A DNA stretch of 64,000 bases, taken from assembly GCA_024398055.1 (NCBI GenBank), contig CP073749.1, forward strand, positions 4,092,594-4,156,593, written 5' to 3'. Origin of the DNA: a bacterium SCSIO 12741. GTDB lineage: Bacteria; Bacteroidota; Bacteroidia; Flavobacteriales_G; Salibacteraceae. This document shows, in pieces, positions 1 through 8,348 of the stretch. Every line of letters begins with the position of its first letter. Position 1 is the first letter of the stretch. The position numbers and the translations under genes were made by a program. The notes beneath the pieces were generated by a model that searched no databases, was not told the origin of the DNA, and was given only the letters and a program-made list of their open reading frames with translations.

Positions 1-1
1 A

Positions 2-787
2 AAAACGGTGAAGCAGTGGTTTGATCAGTTGTTGTCCCATTTTCTTAGTCCGGCAAGTAGTTCGGAGTTTAAGGCTATGGCTCGCAAAGCCATTCATCAG
101 GTAATTGAACGAGAATACACTGATACCCTTACCACATCCAATGAAAAAGAGAGAGCCTATGAACTACTTGATCAAATGATTGAATACTATCAGAGTCTTC
201 CTACTCATGGGCGAGATGTGCAACGACTTAAAAGTCTGAAAGCTTTTGCTCAGAATGCCTGGAATCCCATGGGTTATTCAGATCAAGACTTGCGGCGATA
301 CCATTACCGGGAACATCAAATGGCCGAAAACCTGTTGTGGTTGATTGAAGAGGTATATCAGGAGGAAAGGATTATCGTACACATGCACAATGGACATGCC
401 GCGAAAAACATTGAGTCTTTTCAGGCCTATACTCGCGATAGTTCTGGATTAAAGAATGTGACAGTGGGAAGTTTGTTGAATGAACGATTGGGCGCTGCCT
501 GTTTTATAGTGGGTACCACGGCTTATGCTGGAAACCACTGCCGCTGGGATTTTAAGCCAATTGTTATTCCTCCAGCCCATCCTACAAGTCTCGAAGCTGA
601 GTTACATCGGACGAATCTAACTTACTGCTGGATCAATCTGGAGGAGCATAAGGAGCCCTTTTACCTGTTTTTTAATGAGTTTAATAACTGGGTGCCATCG
701 TCTGAGATTAAAGCCCCTTATGGCCAAATGTTCGATGCCCTTATTTTTTATGATCGTGTTAATCCTCCGCAGTCTCTTGAAAAATAA
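2..787 (+). CDS. Erythromycin esterase family protein, 5' end cut by the window
   Basis: This is the C-terminal ~260 residues of an erythromycin-esterase/succinoglycan-biosynthesis-like hydrolase. A GTG codon lies at 8, but the frame is open to the window edge and family members are usually about 400 residues, so the true start is probably upstream. Visible family features are the segment HMHNGHAAK (around 120 residues into the visible part), which matches the conserved histidine-bearing 'H..NGH' region, then GSLLNERLG and the GTTAYAG region. Members hydrolyse the macrolactone ring of erythromycin in characterised resistance enzymes, but most environmental members have no known substrate, so resistance is not implied. 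Its 3' end overlaps the next gene by 38 nt, which suggests co-transcription and coupled translation. Assignment to the family is firm; the substrate is unknown. Confidence 0.85.
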   Translation, partial: KTVKQWFDQLLSHFLSPASSSEFKAMARKAIHQVIEREYTDTLTTSNEKERAYELLDQMIEYYQSLPTHGRDVQRLKSLKAFAQNAWNPMGYSDQDLRRYHYREHQMAENLLWLIEEVYQEERIIVHMHNGHAAKNIESFQAYTRDSSGLKNVTVGSLLNERLGAACFIVGTTAYAGNHCRWDFKPIVIPPAHPTSLEAELHRTNLTYCWINLEEHKEPFYLFFNEFNNWVPSSEIKAPYGQMFDALIFYDRVNPPQSLEK

Positions 788-2162
788 TTGGATATTCTTG
801 GGGATCCTGATTGGATTTGGGCTTCAGGCTTGCCAACAAGTTGCAGAGGAAGTAGCTCCTCCAAGCTTTTCACTCGAACGGGAAGCCACCAACTATTTGT
901 CAGCGATGGCGGGTAACCATCGATTCAATGGTCAAGTGCTCATCGCCAAAGGGGATAATGTACTTTACAGGAAGGCTCTGGGATATGCCGATCGTAGTAA
1001 TGAAAAGGCTTTCGATGATTCCTCACGATTTCTAATTGGGTCGATCACCAAGCCCTTTACCGCAGCAGCAGTGCTCATCCTGGTGGAGTCTGGAGAACTG
1101 GCCTTAGAAGACCGATTGAATAAGTACTTTCCCGAATTTCCAAGAGCTCACGAGGTTACAATTAGGCACTTGCTCAATCATACTTCGGGAATCAAGGATT
1201 ATCACGAACTGCCCAATTGGAAGGAGGAAAGTCAAAGAGCTTTGCTTACCTCGATGGATGTGGTTAAGGCTGTTGCTCGGGAGTCCTATCGCTACGAACC
1301 CGGGGAGAAATTCCATTATTCCAATACCGGTTATATCCTTTTGGGACTCATCATAGAGCAGGTAAGTGGCCAAACTTTTGACCATTATTTGGACATGCAA
1401 ATTTTTCAACCCTTGGGCCTAAGTCATACAGGGGTGATCAAGAATTCAGTTTCGATCCCGAACTTGGTTAAGGGATACCGGACCAATCCCTTGGGGAGTC
1501 AGGAAGCTGAATGGATCAATTATGATCAACCGTTTAGTTCGGGGAACGTTTATTCCAATCTGGAGGATTTAAGGTGTTTCACCCGTGCGGTCTTTCAGGG
1601 AACGTTGTTTGCTACCCATCATCTTGAATCCATAGGAGCTGAATCATCGAGTATTTATGAATTGGGCTGGGGAATTCGCTCACTCGATTCACTCCAACTA
1701 ATCGGCCATGTGGGTGCAATGAATGGCTTCGTGGGAGGAATTAGCTACTGGCCAGAAGAGGATTTGTTTATTGGCTACCTGACCAACGATGATAACACGC
1801 CCAGGTTTGAAATAAGCCATAGTCTTTCTCAATTAGCCTTGGGTTATAAGGTTCCCATTCCAGAGCGAAAGACCTATCGAAATCAAACTGATGTGGATAT
1901 TGGTTTGTATACCGGTCGCTACTTAGTTAAGCCTGGAGATACCCTCCGGGTGTATGAAGATGGAGGTCAATTGTACCTTCAGGAAACCGGACAGGAGTCT
2001 CATATTATGTTCGGATATGGTGCTAACCGATTTGATTTTGAGCGTCTTGAGTTTAATGCGGTATTCAGGGATTCCATAGGAGAGGGCTTTCAAACCCTGG
2101 TTTTTGAAAACAAGGGAAACACGTTTCTTCAGGCCAATCGGGTTCCTAAAGGGGCATTTTGA
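750..2162 (+). CDS. Beta-lactamase-fold serine hydrolase, lipoprotein
   Basis: This 470-residue protein belongs to the class C beta-lactamase/esterase/D-Ala-D-Ala peptidase family (Pfam Beta-lactamase). I chose the ATG at 750 because it gives a lipoprotein signal: a basic N-terminus, the hydrophobic stretch WIFLGILIGFG, and lipobox LQAC with Cys28. The nucleophile motif is S98-I-T-K101, the second motif Y190-S-N192, and the third is HVG around residue 337 in the KTG position. A roughly 100-residue C-terminal beta-rich extension follows, as in many periplasmic esterases of this family. It is probably anchored to a membrane facing the periplasm and acts on an ester or peptide. Earlier in-frame ATGs exist but lie deeper inside the preceding esterase gene and would bury the signal sequence. 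Confidence 0.88.
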   Translation: MIVLILRSLLKNNWIFLGILIGFGLQACQQVAEEVAPPSFSLEREATNYLSAMAGNHRFNGQVLIAKGDNVLYRKALGYADRSNEKAFDDSSRFLIGSITKPFTAAAVLILVESGELALEDRLNKYFPEFPRAHEVTIRHLLNHTSGIKDYHELPNWKEESQRALLTSMDVVKAVARESYRYEPGEKFHYSNTGYILLGLIIEQVSGQTFDHYLDMQIFQPLGLSHTGVIKNSVSIPNLVKGYRTNPLGSQEAEWINYDQPFSSGNVYSNLEDLRCFTRAVFQGTLFATHHLESIGAESSSIYELGWGIRSLDSLQLIGHVGAMNGFVGGISYWPEEDLFIGYLTNDDNTPRFEISHSLSQLALGYKVPIPERKTYRNQTDVDIGLYTGRYLVKPGDTLRVYEDGGQLYLQETGQESHIMFGYGANRFDFERLEFNAVFRDSIGEGFQTLVFENKGNTFLQANRVPKGAF

Positions 2163-2254
2163 GGTGGTCTTAGGAAAAAGTACCATCAATGGCTGAAAAT
2201 GTGCAAGGCAAACTGTTTTGTACTTTCGACTTTTGGAGCTTAAAACCGTGCGCC

Positions 2255-3550
2255 ATGAAATATTTAGTTTCCACATTAGCTTCACTTGTTTTTGTTTTTT
2301 CGGCTTCTGCTCAATCCGCTCAGTGGGTTAAACTCAACACCGGAACAACGAAGGATATTTACGACATCCATTTTTTATCTCCTGATACGGGTTATATCGT
2401 AGGGGAGGACTACCTCTTTAAAAAGACCACCGACGGAGGTCAAACCTGGAAGGATTTACCCACTCCAACGATAAACGAAAAACCTGGAAATGGGGGAGAC
2501 ATCATGGGTATTGACTACCATGGCGGCTACCGCTGGAGTCATTTGGATTCTGGATTGTTCCTGGCCTGGCGTGAAGGATATGGGGGTATGATCACCGAAG
2601 ATGAAGGGGCGAGTTATATTCATTTTGCCTACGACGATTCCAATATGTTTTGCTCTATTCGAGGTTTTCGGGCGTTAGATGAGCACGGCGGAAATGGATA
2701 TGTAAATCTCATTACCTATGGAGAATCCTGCGGTGGAAACGGGGTTTATTACAATTACTACAATGGCCCTTTTGGTTTCCCTTATGCCGATTCTACACCA
2801 ACAGCTCAGCCGAATGTTATCACCTCGGTAGATCGCGATAGCTTCATTACCATTTTTGGCCATAGTGATGGTTATCTGCGAAAAGAACGTTGGGTAACCG
2901 CTCCTTTAGATTCGTTGTATCTGGATAGTACAGGCATCACGGCTGTTCACGCTGCAGGCAATGGAACCTGGTATGCTGCAACGAATAGTGGGCTAAACAA
3001 CATGTATCGTTCAGATGATTCGGGATCCACGTTTTACCAGGATCCGTCCTTTCCTCAAACTTTTCATTACCCTCAAATCAATGATATGAGCTTTGTTGAG
3101 CCTGAGTTGGGTATCGCTGCCGGAATCAGCAATGGGAGAAATGGTGTGATCATGATTCGCGACTCCAGCGGTTGGTTTTTCCTTACTGCTGAGCAGCCCT
3201 TGAATAAAGCAAAACTGTTTGACAATGGAGTAGGGTATGTAGCCGGAGAAAATGGACTGATGATGCGAACCGGGGCTTTTCCTCCAGCCGATACTTTAGG
3301 CATCCGTGAGTTGCACTTGAATCAACTTAGTGTATATCCGAATCCTGTGGAGTCCACTTTCTACCTGGAAAACCTGAATCCAGACCTCGAAATTCATGCT
3401 CTCCAACTGGTGCAAATGACGGGTTCCGTGGTTAAATCCTTTGATCCTTCAGAAAGCGAATTAGATGTTTCCGATGTTCCGCAAGGGGTGTACTTCCTGG
3501 TATTGAACTCCGGGGGTTATCGGGTGAGTCACAAAGTAGTGAAGCGATAA
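2255..3550 (+). CDS. T9SS type A sorting domain protein with photosynthesis-system-II-stability-like repeats
   Basis: A secreted protein of 431 residues. The ATG at 2255 begins a clear Sec signal (MKYLVSTLASLVFVFSASAQ). The mature part starts with repeats of the YCF48/BNR type (TGYIVGEDYLFKKTTDGG, later GVGYVAGENGLMMRTG), which form beta-propellers. The last ~75 residues are a type IX sorting domain: VYPNPVESTFYLENL, then a short beta sandwich ending in a basic VSHKVVKR. It should be exported to the surface by the T9SS and have its C-terminal domain removed. No catalytic motif is visible, so the propeller probably binds or scaffolds. It stands alone between the hydrolases and a terminator; the 90-bp gap upstream may hold its own promoter. 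Confidence 0.88.
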   Translation: MKYLVSTLASLVFVFSASAQSAQWVKLNTGTTKDIYDIHFLSPDTGYIVGEDYLFKKTTDGGQTWKDLPTPTINEKPGNGGDIMGIDYHGGYRWSHLDSGLFLAWREGYGGMITEDEGASYIHFAYDDSNMFCSIRGFRALDEHGGNGYVNLITYGESCGGNGVYYNYYNGPFGFPYADSTPTAQPNVITSVDRDSFITIFGHSDGYLRKERWVTAPLDSLYLDSTGITAVHAAGNGTWYAATNSGLNNMYRSDDSGSTFYQDPSFPQTFHYPQINDMSFVEPELGIAAGISNGRNGVIMIRDSSGWFFLTAEQPLNKAKLFDNGVGYVAGENGLMMRTGAFPPADTLGIRELHLNQLSVYPNPVESTFYLENLNPDLEIHALQLVQMTGSVVKSFDPSESELDVSDVPQGVYFLVLNSGGYRVSHKVVKR

Positions 3551-3555
3551 AAAAA

Positions 3556-3590
3556 GAGGTCAACGCTGTTGCGATGACCTCCCTTTCTTT
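3556..3590. terminator. Convergent intrinsic terminator
   Basis: Perfect 7-bp stem GAGGTCA/TGACCTC (3556-3562 with 3575-3581) and a 12-nt loop. It is flanked by A-rich sequence on the left and CCTTTCTTT on the right, so it can serve both the T9SS gene on plus and the unknown gene on minus. Confidence 0.7.
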
Positions 3591-3605
3591 CCTGACTGAA
3601 AAAGA

Positions 3606-4268
3606 TTAGATCGTTCTCCATCCTTTTTCGTGATCGTAAAAAACGGATTGCTGATTGGTGTGAGTCAGGTTTACCACAATGGGGTTACTCTTTGCCTCAC
3701 TAAACATGGTTCCGGTTTCTACATTGCGTTCAAACCAAATCATCACCTCTTCCTTAGGAGTAAGGGTGTTGTGGCCAAGCGGAGTTTTGAAGGCATCCAC
3801 AAAGATTACTTCAGATTCTATGTTCCCTTCATCGTCCTCAGACAATTGGCAAACTCCAGCGTGAATCAAAGCAAAGTCATTGTCAAAGGTTAGCGCTGTT
3901 TGTGGACCGCCGGTCACAGCAGGAAGCATTACACCTTCCTTGTTCATGGTGGAGGTTTCGCCCAATCCGCAAGTAACTTTGTTGGTATGTACTTGCACTT
4001 CCACACCACTGCGGAATTTGTTTGTGGCAAACAACTGATAGGCCGGCTGCCAGCTGAACTTGTTGTTTACCAGGTAGTTCTTTTCCGATTTCCAAACCAC
4101 GTTGAACGAGTCGCCCACTTTTTTGGCAAAGCATAGCTTAAGTTGCTCTCGTTTTAAGGCGATTAATGTTTCTGTAGACATCGAAACATGAACATCTTTC
4201 TGGGCTGCTCTTCGAGCGGATTGAAAGGCATTAGTAGTTTGTAATGCCAAGGTTTCTTCTGTATTCAT
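3606..4268 (-). CDS. Hypothetical protein, cytosolic, beta-rich
   Basis: A 220-residue protein I do not recognise. There is no signal peptide, lipobox or membrane segment. The N-terminal 40 residues look helical (AFQSARRAAQ) and the rest is rich in beta-prone strands and loops with three scattered cysteines and a TGGPQTALTFDNDFALI stretch. Codon use resembles neighbouring genes. It lies 84 bp downstream of another signal-less unknown on the same strand (4353-4871), and the two are probably one transcription unit ending at the terminator at 3556. The chosen ATG is followed by MNTEETLALQ and preceded by an A-rich leader. I can assign no function. Confidence 0.6.
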   Translation of the reverse strand: MNTEETLALQTTNAFQSARRAAQKDVHVSMSTETLIALKREQLKLCFAKKVGDSFNVVWKSEKNYLVNNKFSWQPAYQLFATNKFRSGVEVQVHTNKVTCGLGETSTMNKEGVMLPAVTGGPQTALTFDNDFALIHAGVCQLSEDDEGNIESEVIFVDAFKTPLGHNTLTPKEEVMIWFERNVETGTMFSEAKSNPIVVNLTHTNQQSVFYDHEKGWRTI

Positions 4269-4352
4269 TTTAATTGTGTTTAAAGATTAATCAAGTATTT
4301 AAAAAGGGTAATTGTTTGGGTAATAAAGGAGGATCCTATCTGCCTACGTTTC

Positions 4353-4871
4353 TCATGAACAGTGGCAGGATTTATCCTCGACATACCGTCGGTAAGCGTC
4401 AGACAAACCTTGAGGGAGTTCGGCCAGTTCTTCCACCCACGGCATTTCCAAGGTCTCCGTGAATTTATAAGGTACCCATACACCCATAATGATCTTTTCG
4501 ATACTCACTGAAACGTCGACTTTGAGCTTATCGCCTTCCTTGCGCACGTTGTCATAGGAAATGACAATGCGTAATTCCTTTTGCTCCTTGTCCTTAGGGG
4601 TGCTTGGGAATTGTGGATACCAGGCAACCTTCTTTTTCTTGGCCACCTTTCGGAAAAGAGGAGAGGTGAAAATTGCGGATAAGTATTTGGTCTTTACTTC
4701 CAATTGAAAATCCAGGGTGTCGTCTGGGTTTAGATACACTTTGATGCATCCTTTAACCCCGTATTGCTTCCAATATTTGTCGATGCAATAGGATCCGTGG
4801 CTAAAGGTTCCGGCATAGGAGATTTCAGCGTACTCTTTTAACCCAACTTCGTTGTATTCGTCGTAAGACAT
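4353..4871 (-). CDS. Hypothetical protein, cytosolic
   Basis: A 172-residue unknown protein. It has no export signal. It carries a basic cluster (KVAKKKKVAWYP, about residues 75-86), alternating hydrophobic strands (LRIVISYD, LKVDVSVSIEK), and ends in CHCS, a possible metal or disulfide site. It is first of a probable two-gene minus-strand unit with the gene at 3606-4268. The strand pattern suggests a beta-sandwich, but I recognise no family. Confidence 0.6.
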   Translation of the reverse strand: MSYDEYNEVGLKEYAEISYAGTFSHGSYCIDKYWKQYGVKGCIKVYLNPDDTLDFQLEVKTKYLSAIFTSPLFRKVAKKKKVAWYPQFPSTPKDKEQKELRIVISYDNVRKEGDKLKVDVSVSIEKIIMGVWVPYKFTETLEMPWVEELAELPQGLSDAYRRYVEDKSCHCS

Positions 4872-5309
4872 AGTGTTTTAGGTTTAAATGATTCATTGAT
4901 CTACTCTTTTTAGGCTTTTCGATCTTTCGCCTTGCATGGTGTTGAATCGTTGAACAACGTTTGGGACTTCGTTAATAATCTTGTTAAGCACAAGGAGCTT
5001 TAGTCCGGATTTAAGTTGTTAGTGATTCATTACCATGGGATTATCGATATTCCAGAGACGAATCTATGGCGGGCCTTGGCGGGAGAGGTGGCAAGGTGTA
5101 TCGAGTGGCAAGAACTCTGCTATAAGTGACCCCATCAGAAACATAAGCGGAAAAGGAAGATTTGAATTTGTCGGGATATTCCTTAACATTGTTTCCCAGA
5201 GCTATTTGCAATCCGTAAAAGCTCCCATTACTCACTTAAACTAAACACCCTTATGCGCCCTTGCTTTGCCCGAAAAAGAGGAGTATTGATCGAATTGGAA
5301 GATCATGAA
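4872..5309. other. Intergenic region between divergent genes
   Basis: A 438-bp divergent spacer that should hold promoters for the minus-strand pair and for the plus-strand kinase operon. A 64-codon minus-strand ORF (5041-5235) with a proline-rich tail (TLPPLPPRPAID) is open but has no recognisable signal, so I treat it as possible rather than supported. No repeat or RNA structure was recognised. Confidence 0.4.
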
Positions 5310-5729
5310 ATGACCAAGACCCGGTTCGAATTACAAAACCCAGATGGACACAAATCATTCATGTTGGAAAACTTAAACCAATTGAGTGTTAATGCCTTTC
5401 TATTCGATGAGAACAATGATACCTGTATCATAAAGTTGATGGCCGTTTTGCCCACACAAGATCCGGAATCGGTAAGGGTTTTTATGACGGAGTCTACCAG
5501 TGATGATACGCAGACTTTTCACATTTTAAGTGATGCTCCGCCAGAGCAGAACGCACACCTTTGGTCGATTCGAATTACTTATGATAACCCCGATGTAGTT
5601 TCTTCTATCGAAGCCTTTGTACAGAAATTTGGTTGGGACCCGCAGGAGCCCTTTACACCTGAGTTTAATACTCGAAGGCGAGGAAAGTCGGCCGTTATTA
5701 AGGCGTATAAGGACAAAGACAAAAGGTGA
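5310..5729 (+). CDS. Hypothetical protein preceding a two-component pair
   Basis: A 139-residue cytosolic-looking protein with no recognised family. I preferred the ATG at 5310 (MTKTRFELQNPDG) because the alternative ATG at 5253 adds an atypical Cys/Arg-rich stretch; either is possible. It contains alternating strands (CIIKLMAVLP, LWSIRITYD) and a basic C-terminal tail (TRRRGKSAVIKAYKDKDKR). It ends 7 nt before the likely TTG start of the histidine kinase, so it is probably first in that operon and may be an accessory to the kinase, though that is inference from position only. Confidence 0.6.
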   Translation: MTKTRFELQNPDGHKSFMLENLNQLSVNAFLFDENNDTCIIKLMAVLPTQDPESVRVFMTESTSDDTQTFHILSDAPPEQNAHLWSIRITYDNPDVVSSIEAFVQKFGWDPQEPFTPEFNTRRRGKSAVIKAYKDKDKR

Positions 5730-5736
5730 TTATCCT

Positions 5737-7551
5737 TTGGCTGTCAAATCCATTCTCCATGGGTTAGTTACCTGGTTTTTTCTGGGTTTATCCTTGTTGG
5801 GTATTGCTCAGGAAGATCGATCCATATCCGAAGATGCCGCTCGGCACTGTCCTGTCTGCCATCCGCGACCATCTATAGCTGCGGAGAGCTCAATCGCCCA
5901 ATCCTACCACCGGATGCACAAGTATTGGGAAAACAAGGACTACGAGGCGCTCTATTCACAGCTGATCCTGTTGCAGGAGGATGAGGAGTTACAGCATCAA
6001 GATACCTTGCACTATTTCGTTCAACTGGTTCTCGGCCGAACGCTGAATAGCTTATCGCTTTTCGAAGATGCGGGTCAGGCCTACCAAGAAGCCTTAGAAA
6101 TGGGTGAGAAGCTCCAGTTTTCGGAGCAGTCTTTCATTCGATCCGATTGGGCGGCCAATACCTATCAACAAGGGAAACCTGCTGAGGCATTAGAACAATT
6201 CAAAAAGCTACTTAATCTCGAAGATTTGGATCAAGAACCGGCCTTGCAAGAGGCTGTTTACAATGGATTGGCCATTTGCTACCTGGAACCGGAAAGCGAG
6301 GACTTGGATTCGGCTCAGTACTATTTGCATAAGAACATTCAACTCCAACAGGAACTCGCTGATAGCAACGACTTAATTGTTTCCTACTTAAACCTGGGTT
6401 TAGTCCATTACCTGAAGGAAGAGGACCCTTTGGCGCTGAAGTATTGGAAGCGGTGCAAACAACTTATTACTGCTACCGGACAAAGAGAATACCAGGCTGA
6501 GTTGAATTTCAATTTATCCCTGGTTGAAGAAGCGCTTAATCGGCCTCAAAATGCGCTCGATCACCTGCGAAGTTATGTGGATGCCCAGGATAGTGCTCAG
6601 AGCGAATCTCCCGTATGGGAAATGGCTAAGGAGCAACGAAGGTTGGAGCTTAAGATTCGGGAAGATGAAATCAAAATCCTTAAGCAGGAGCAGGCCATTC
6701 AGGAAAAGGAGGCGGCCCGTCAACGCAGCGAGCGTAACTTAATGATAGCCCTGGCTTTGTTATCCCTGTGTATTGCCCTGTTTTTGTGGTGGATGTACCG
6801 GGCAACCCGAAGGAACAATCGGATTATTCAACAGCAAAAGGAAAACTTGCAACACCTGAATTCAATAAAAAATCGGTTATTCTCCATTGTAGCTCACGAC
6901 CTTAGAGGACCTGTTCAACGATTGGAGCGGAGCCATAAAAACATGATTAAAGAAGTTCCTAAAGAGGAACAAACCCGCTGGTCAGCCAGCCTTAAGAAAA
7001 ACCACCAGAGCATTAAAGAAACCCACAACCTGTTGGACAATCTCCTGCATTGGTCCTTGCAGGAGACCGACGGCTTACACATTCACCCAGAAGCTCATAA
7101 ACCACAACGAGTTCTTGAGCAGGTGCTCTATGACTTTCAGTCGATATTGGGCGATAAGCAGTTGACCTGGACGAATAGCATTCCTCTGGATGTACAGGTG
7201 GAAGCGGATTACAATTTGCTGCGAATCATCTTTCGTAACCTGATTGAAAATGCAGTAAAATTCACCCCTGAGCGGGGTACAATTCAGGCGTACATTCGTC
7301 CGGAATCAGAGCCCTTTGTAGGCATCGTGGTGGAAAATACCGGTTCCACAATTCCAGAAGAAAAACAAGGCTATCTGTTTGAATTGACACCACAAAAAAG
7401 GGCCGGTAAGGATACGGCCGGTTTCCAAAGTACGGGCTTAGGATTGCATTTGTGCCGGGAGTTGTTGCGGAAATGCGGTGGCTCTATCTACGTAGAATCA
7501 AAAGAGGAATTTGGAACCAGGTTTATAGTCTGCCTAAAAAAGAGAAATTAA
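5737..7551 (+). CDS. TPR-containing sensor histidine kinase
   Basis: A membrane sensor kinase of about 604 residues. No ATG sits near the signal sequence; an in-frame TTG at 5737 starts MAVKSILHG followed by LVTWFFLGLSLLGIAQ, a good Sec signal. The ATG at 5617 would overlap the upstream gene by 113 nt and hide the signal. Domain order: signal; CPVC motif; periplasmic TPR repeats (residues ~50-310); coiled coil; one TM (LMIALALLSLCIALFLWWMY); HisKA with H387 in VAHDLRGP; HATPase with N box NLIENAVKF and GLGLHLC. The input is probably periplasmic through the TPRs. Its response regulator follows after only 2 nt. Confidence 0.88.
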   Translation: MAVKSILHGLVTWFFLGLSLLGIAQEDRSISEDAARHCPVCHPRPSIAAESSIAQSYHRMHKYWENKDYEALYSQLILLQEDEELQHQDTLHYFVQLVLGRTLNSLSLFEDAGQAYQEALEMGEKLQFSEQSFIRSDWAANTYQQGKPAEALEQFKKLLNLEDLDQEPALQEAVYNGLAICYLEPESEDLDSAQYYLHKNIQLQQELADSNDLIVSYLNLGLVHYLKEEDPLALKYWKRCKQLITATGQREYQAELNFNLSLVEEALNRPQNALDHLRSYVDAQDSAQSESPVWEMAKEQRRLELKIREDEIKILKQEQAIQEKEAARQRSERNLMIALALLSLCIALFLWWMYRATRRNNRIIQQQKENLQHLNSIKNRLFSIVAHDLRGPVQRLERSHKNMIKEVPKEEQTRWSASLKKNHQSIKETHNLLDNLLHWSLQETDGLHIHPEAHKPQRVLEQVLYDFQSILGDKQLTWTNSIPLDVQVEADYNLLRIIFRNLIENAVKFTPERGTIQAYIRPESEPFVGIVVENTGSTIPEEKQGYLFELTPQKRAGKDTAGFQSTGLGLHLCRELLRKCGGSIYVESKEEFGTRFIVCLKKRN

Positions 7552-7553
7552 TT

Positions 7554-8285
7554 ATGGAAAAAATTCATGTTCTTATTGTTGAAGATGATCCGGAAATGGC
7601 GGAGGAACTTAAGAATGAATTGTTGGAGCTCCAATACCGGGTAACTGCGGCAAATAACTTAACCGAAGCCATCGGTCAATTTCATTTGAGCCAACCCGAT
7701 ATAGTACTCATCGATATTGTTTTGAATGGAGAAAAAGGCGGGATCAAATTGGCTCAGCATATATATCAGGATCAGAGTAAACGGGTTCCAGTTCTGTTTT
7801 TAACCAATATGCAAGACCGCGAAACTTTTGAGCAAGCCCGTCGAACGGTGCCTTGTGGTTACCTGCTCAAACCCTATAATCCTATGGAATTGGTCTATGC
7901 CATTGAACTGGCTTTGGAACAGTTTTACAGCCCCGATCAGGCTGACACAAAACGGGAGGAGGTCAAATGCTTGTTTGTCAAAAAGCGGGATCGAATGGTT
8001 AAGCTGCAATTTGAAGATGTGGAATACATTCAGGTTGAGGGACGGTATTGCCAATTGCATACGGCCAAGGAAAATTACCTGATTCAATATTCCTTAAAAG
8101 AGTTACAGGAATTGCTGCCTGCATCCTCTTTCGTTCGAATTCATCGAACCTATGTGGTTCAAGTGGATAGCATTAGGTCTTTATCTCCGCAAGATTCTAC
8201 GGTTGAAATGAAGGGTGGAAAATTACTCCCCTTAAGTCGTCGCTACCTACAAGCCATTAAGCAGAACTACAAAATTCTGGTATAA
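7554..8285 (+). CDS. LytTR-family response regulator
   Basis: A 243-residue DNA-binding response regulator. The receiver domain is complete: acidic pair D11-D12, phospho-acceptor D54 in VLIDIVLNG, Thr in LFLTNMQD, and Lys in LLKPYNP. The C-terminal ~100 residues are a LytTR domain with the typical IQVEGRYCQLHT, SSFVRIHRTYVV and PLSRRYLQ segments. The ATG at 7554 is 2 nt past the kinase stop, so the pair is translationally linked; longer starts would lie inside the kinase. It should be phosphorylated by the upstream TPR kinase and regulate unknown targets. An intrinsic terminator follows directly. Confidence 0.92.
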   Translation: MEKIHVLIVEDDPEMAEELKNELLELQYRVTAANNLTEAIGQFHLSQPDIVLIDIVLNGEKGGIKLAQHIYQDQSKRVPVLFLTNMQDRETFEQARRTVPCGYLLKPYNPMELVYAIELALEQFYSPDQADTKREEVKCLFVKKRDRMVKLQFEDVEYIQVEGRYCQLHTAKENYLIQYSLKELQELLPASSFVRIHRTYVVQVDSIRSLSPQDSTVEMKGGKLLPLSRRYLQAIKQNYKILV

Positions 8286-8288
8286 AAA

Positions 8289-8326
8289 ATGCCCGCCTGA
8301 TTTAGAACCGGACGGGCATCTCTATT
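8289..8326. terminator. Intrinsic terminator, bidirectional
   Basis: ATGCCCG (8289-8295) pairs with CGGGCAT (8313-8319), with an imperfect extension of the stem inward. There is an A run on the left and a T-rich tract on the right. It separates the regulator from the convergent T9SS gene. Confidence 0.75.
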
Positions 8327-8348
8327 TTGTTAAGGCTTCTTCCCGGGG

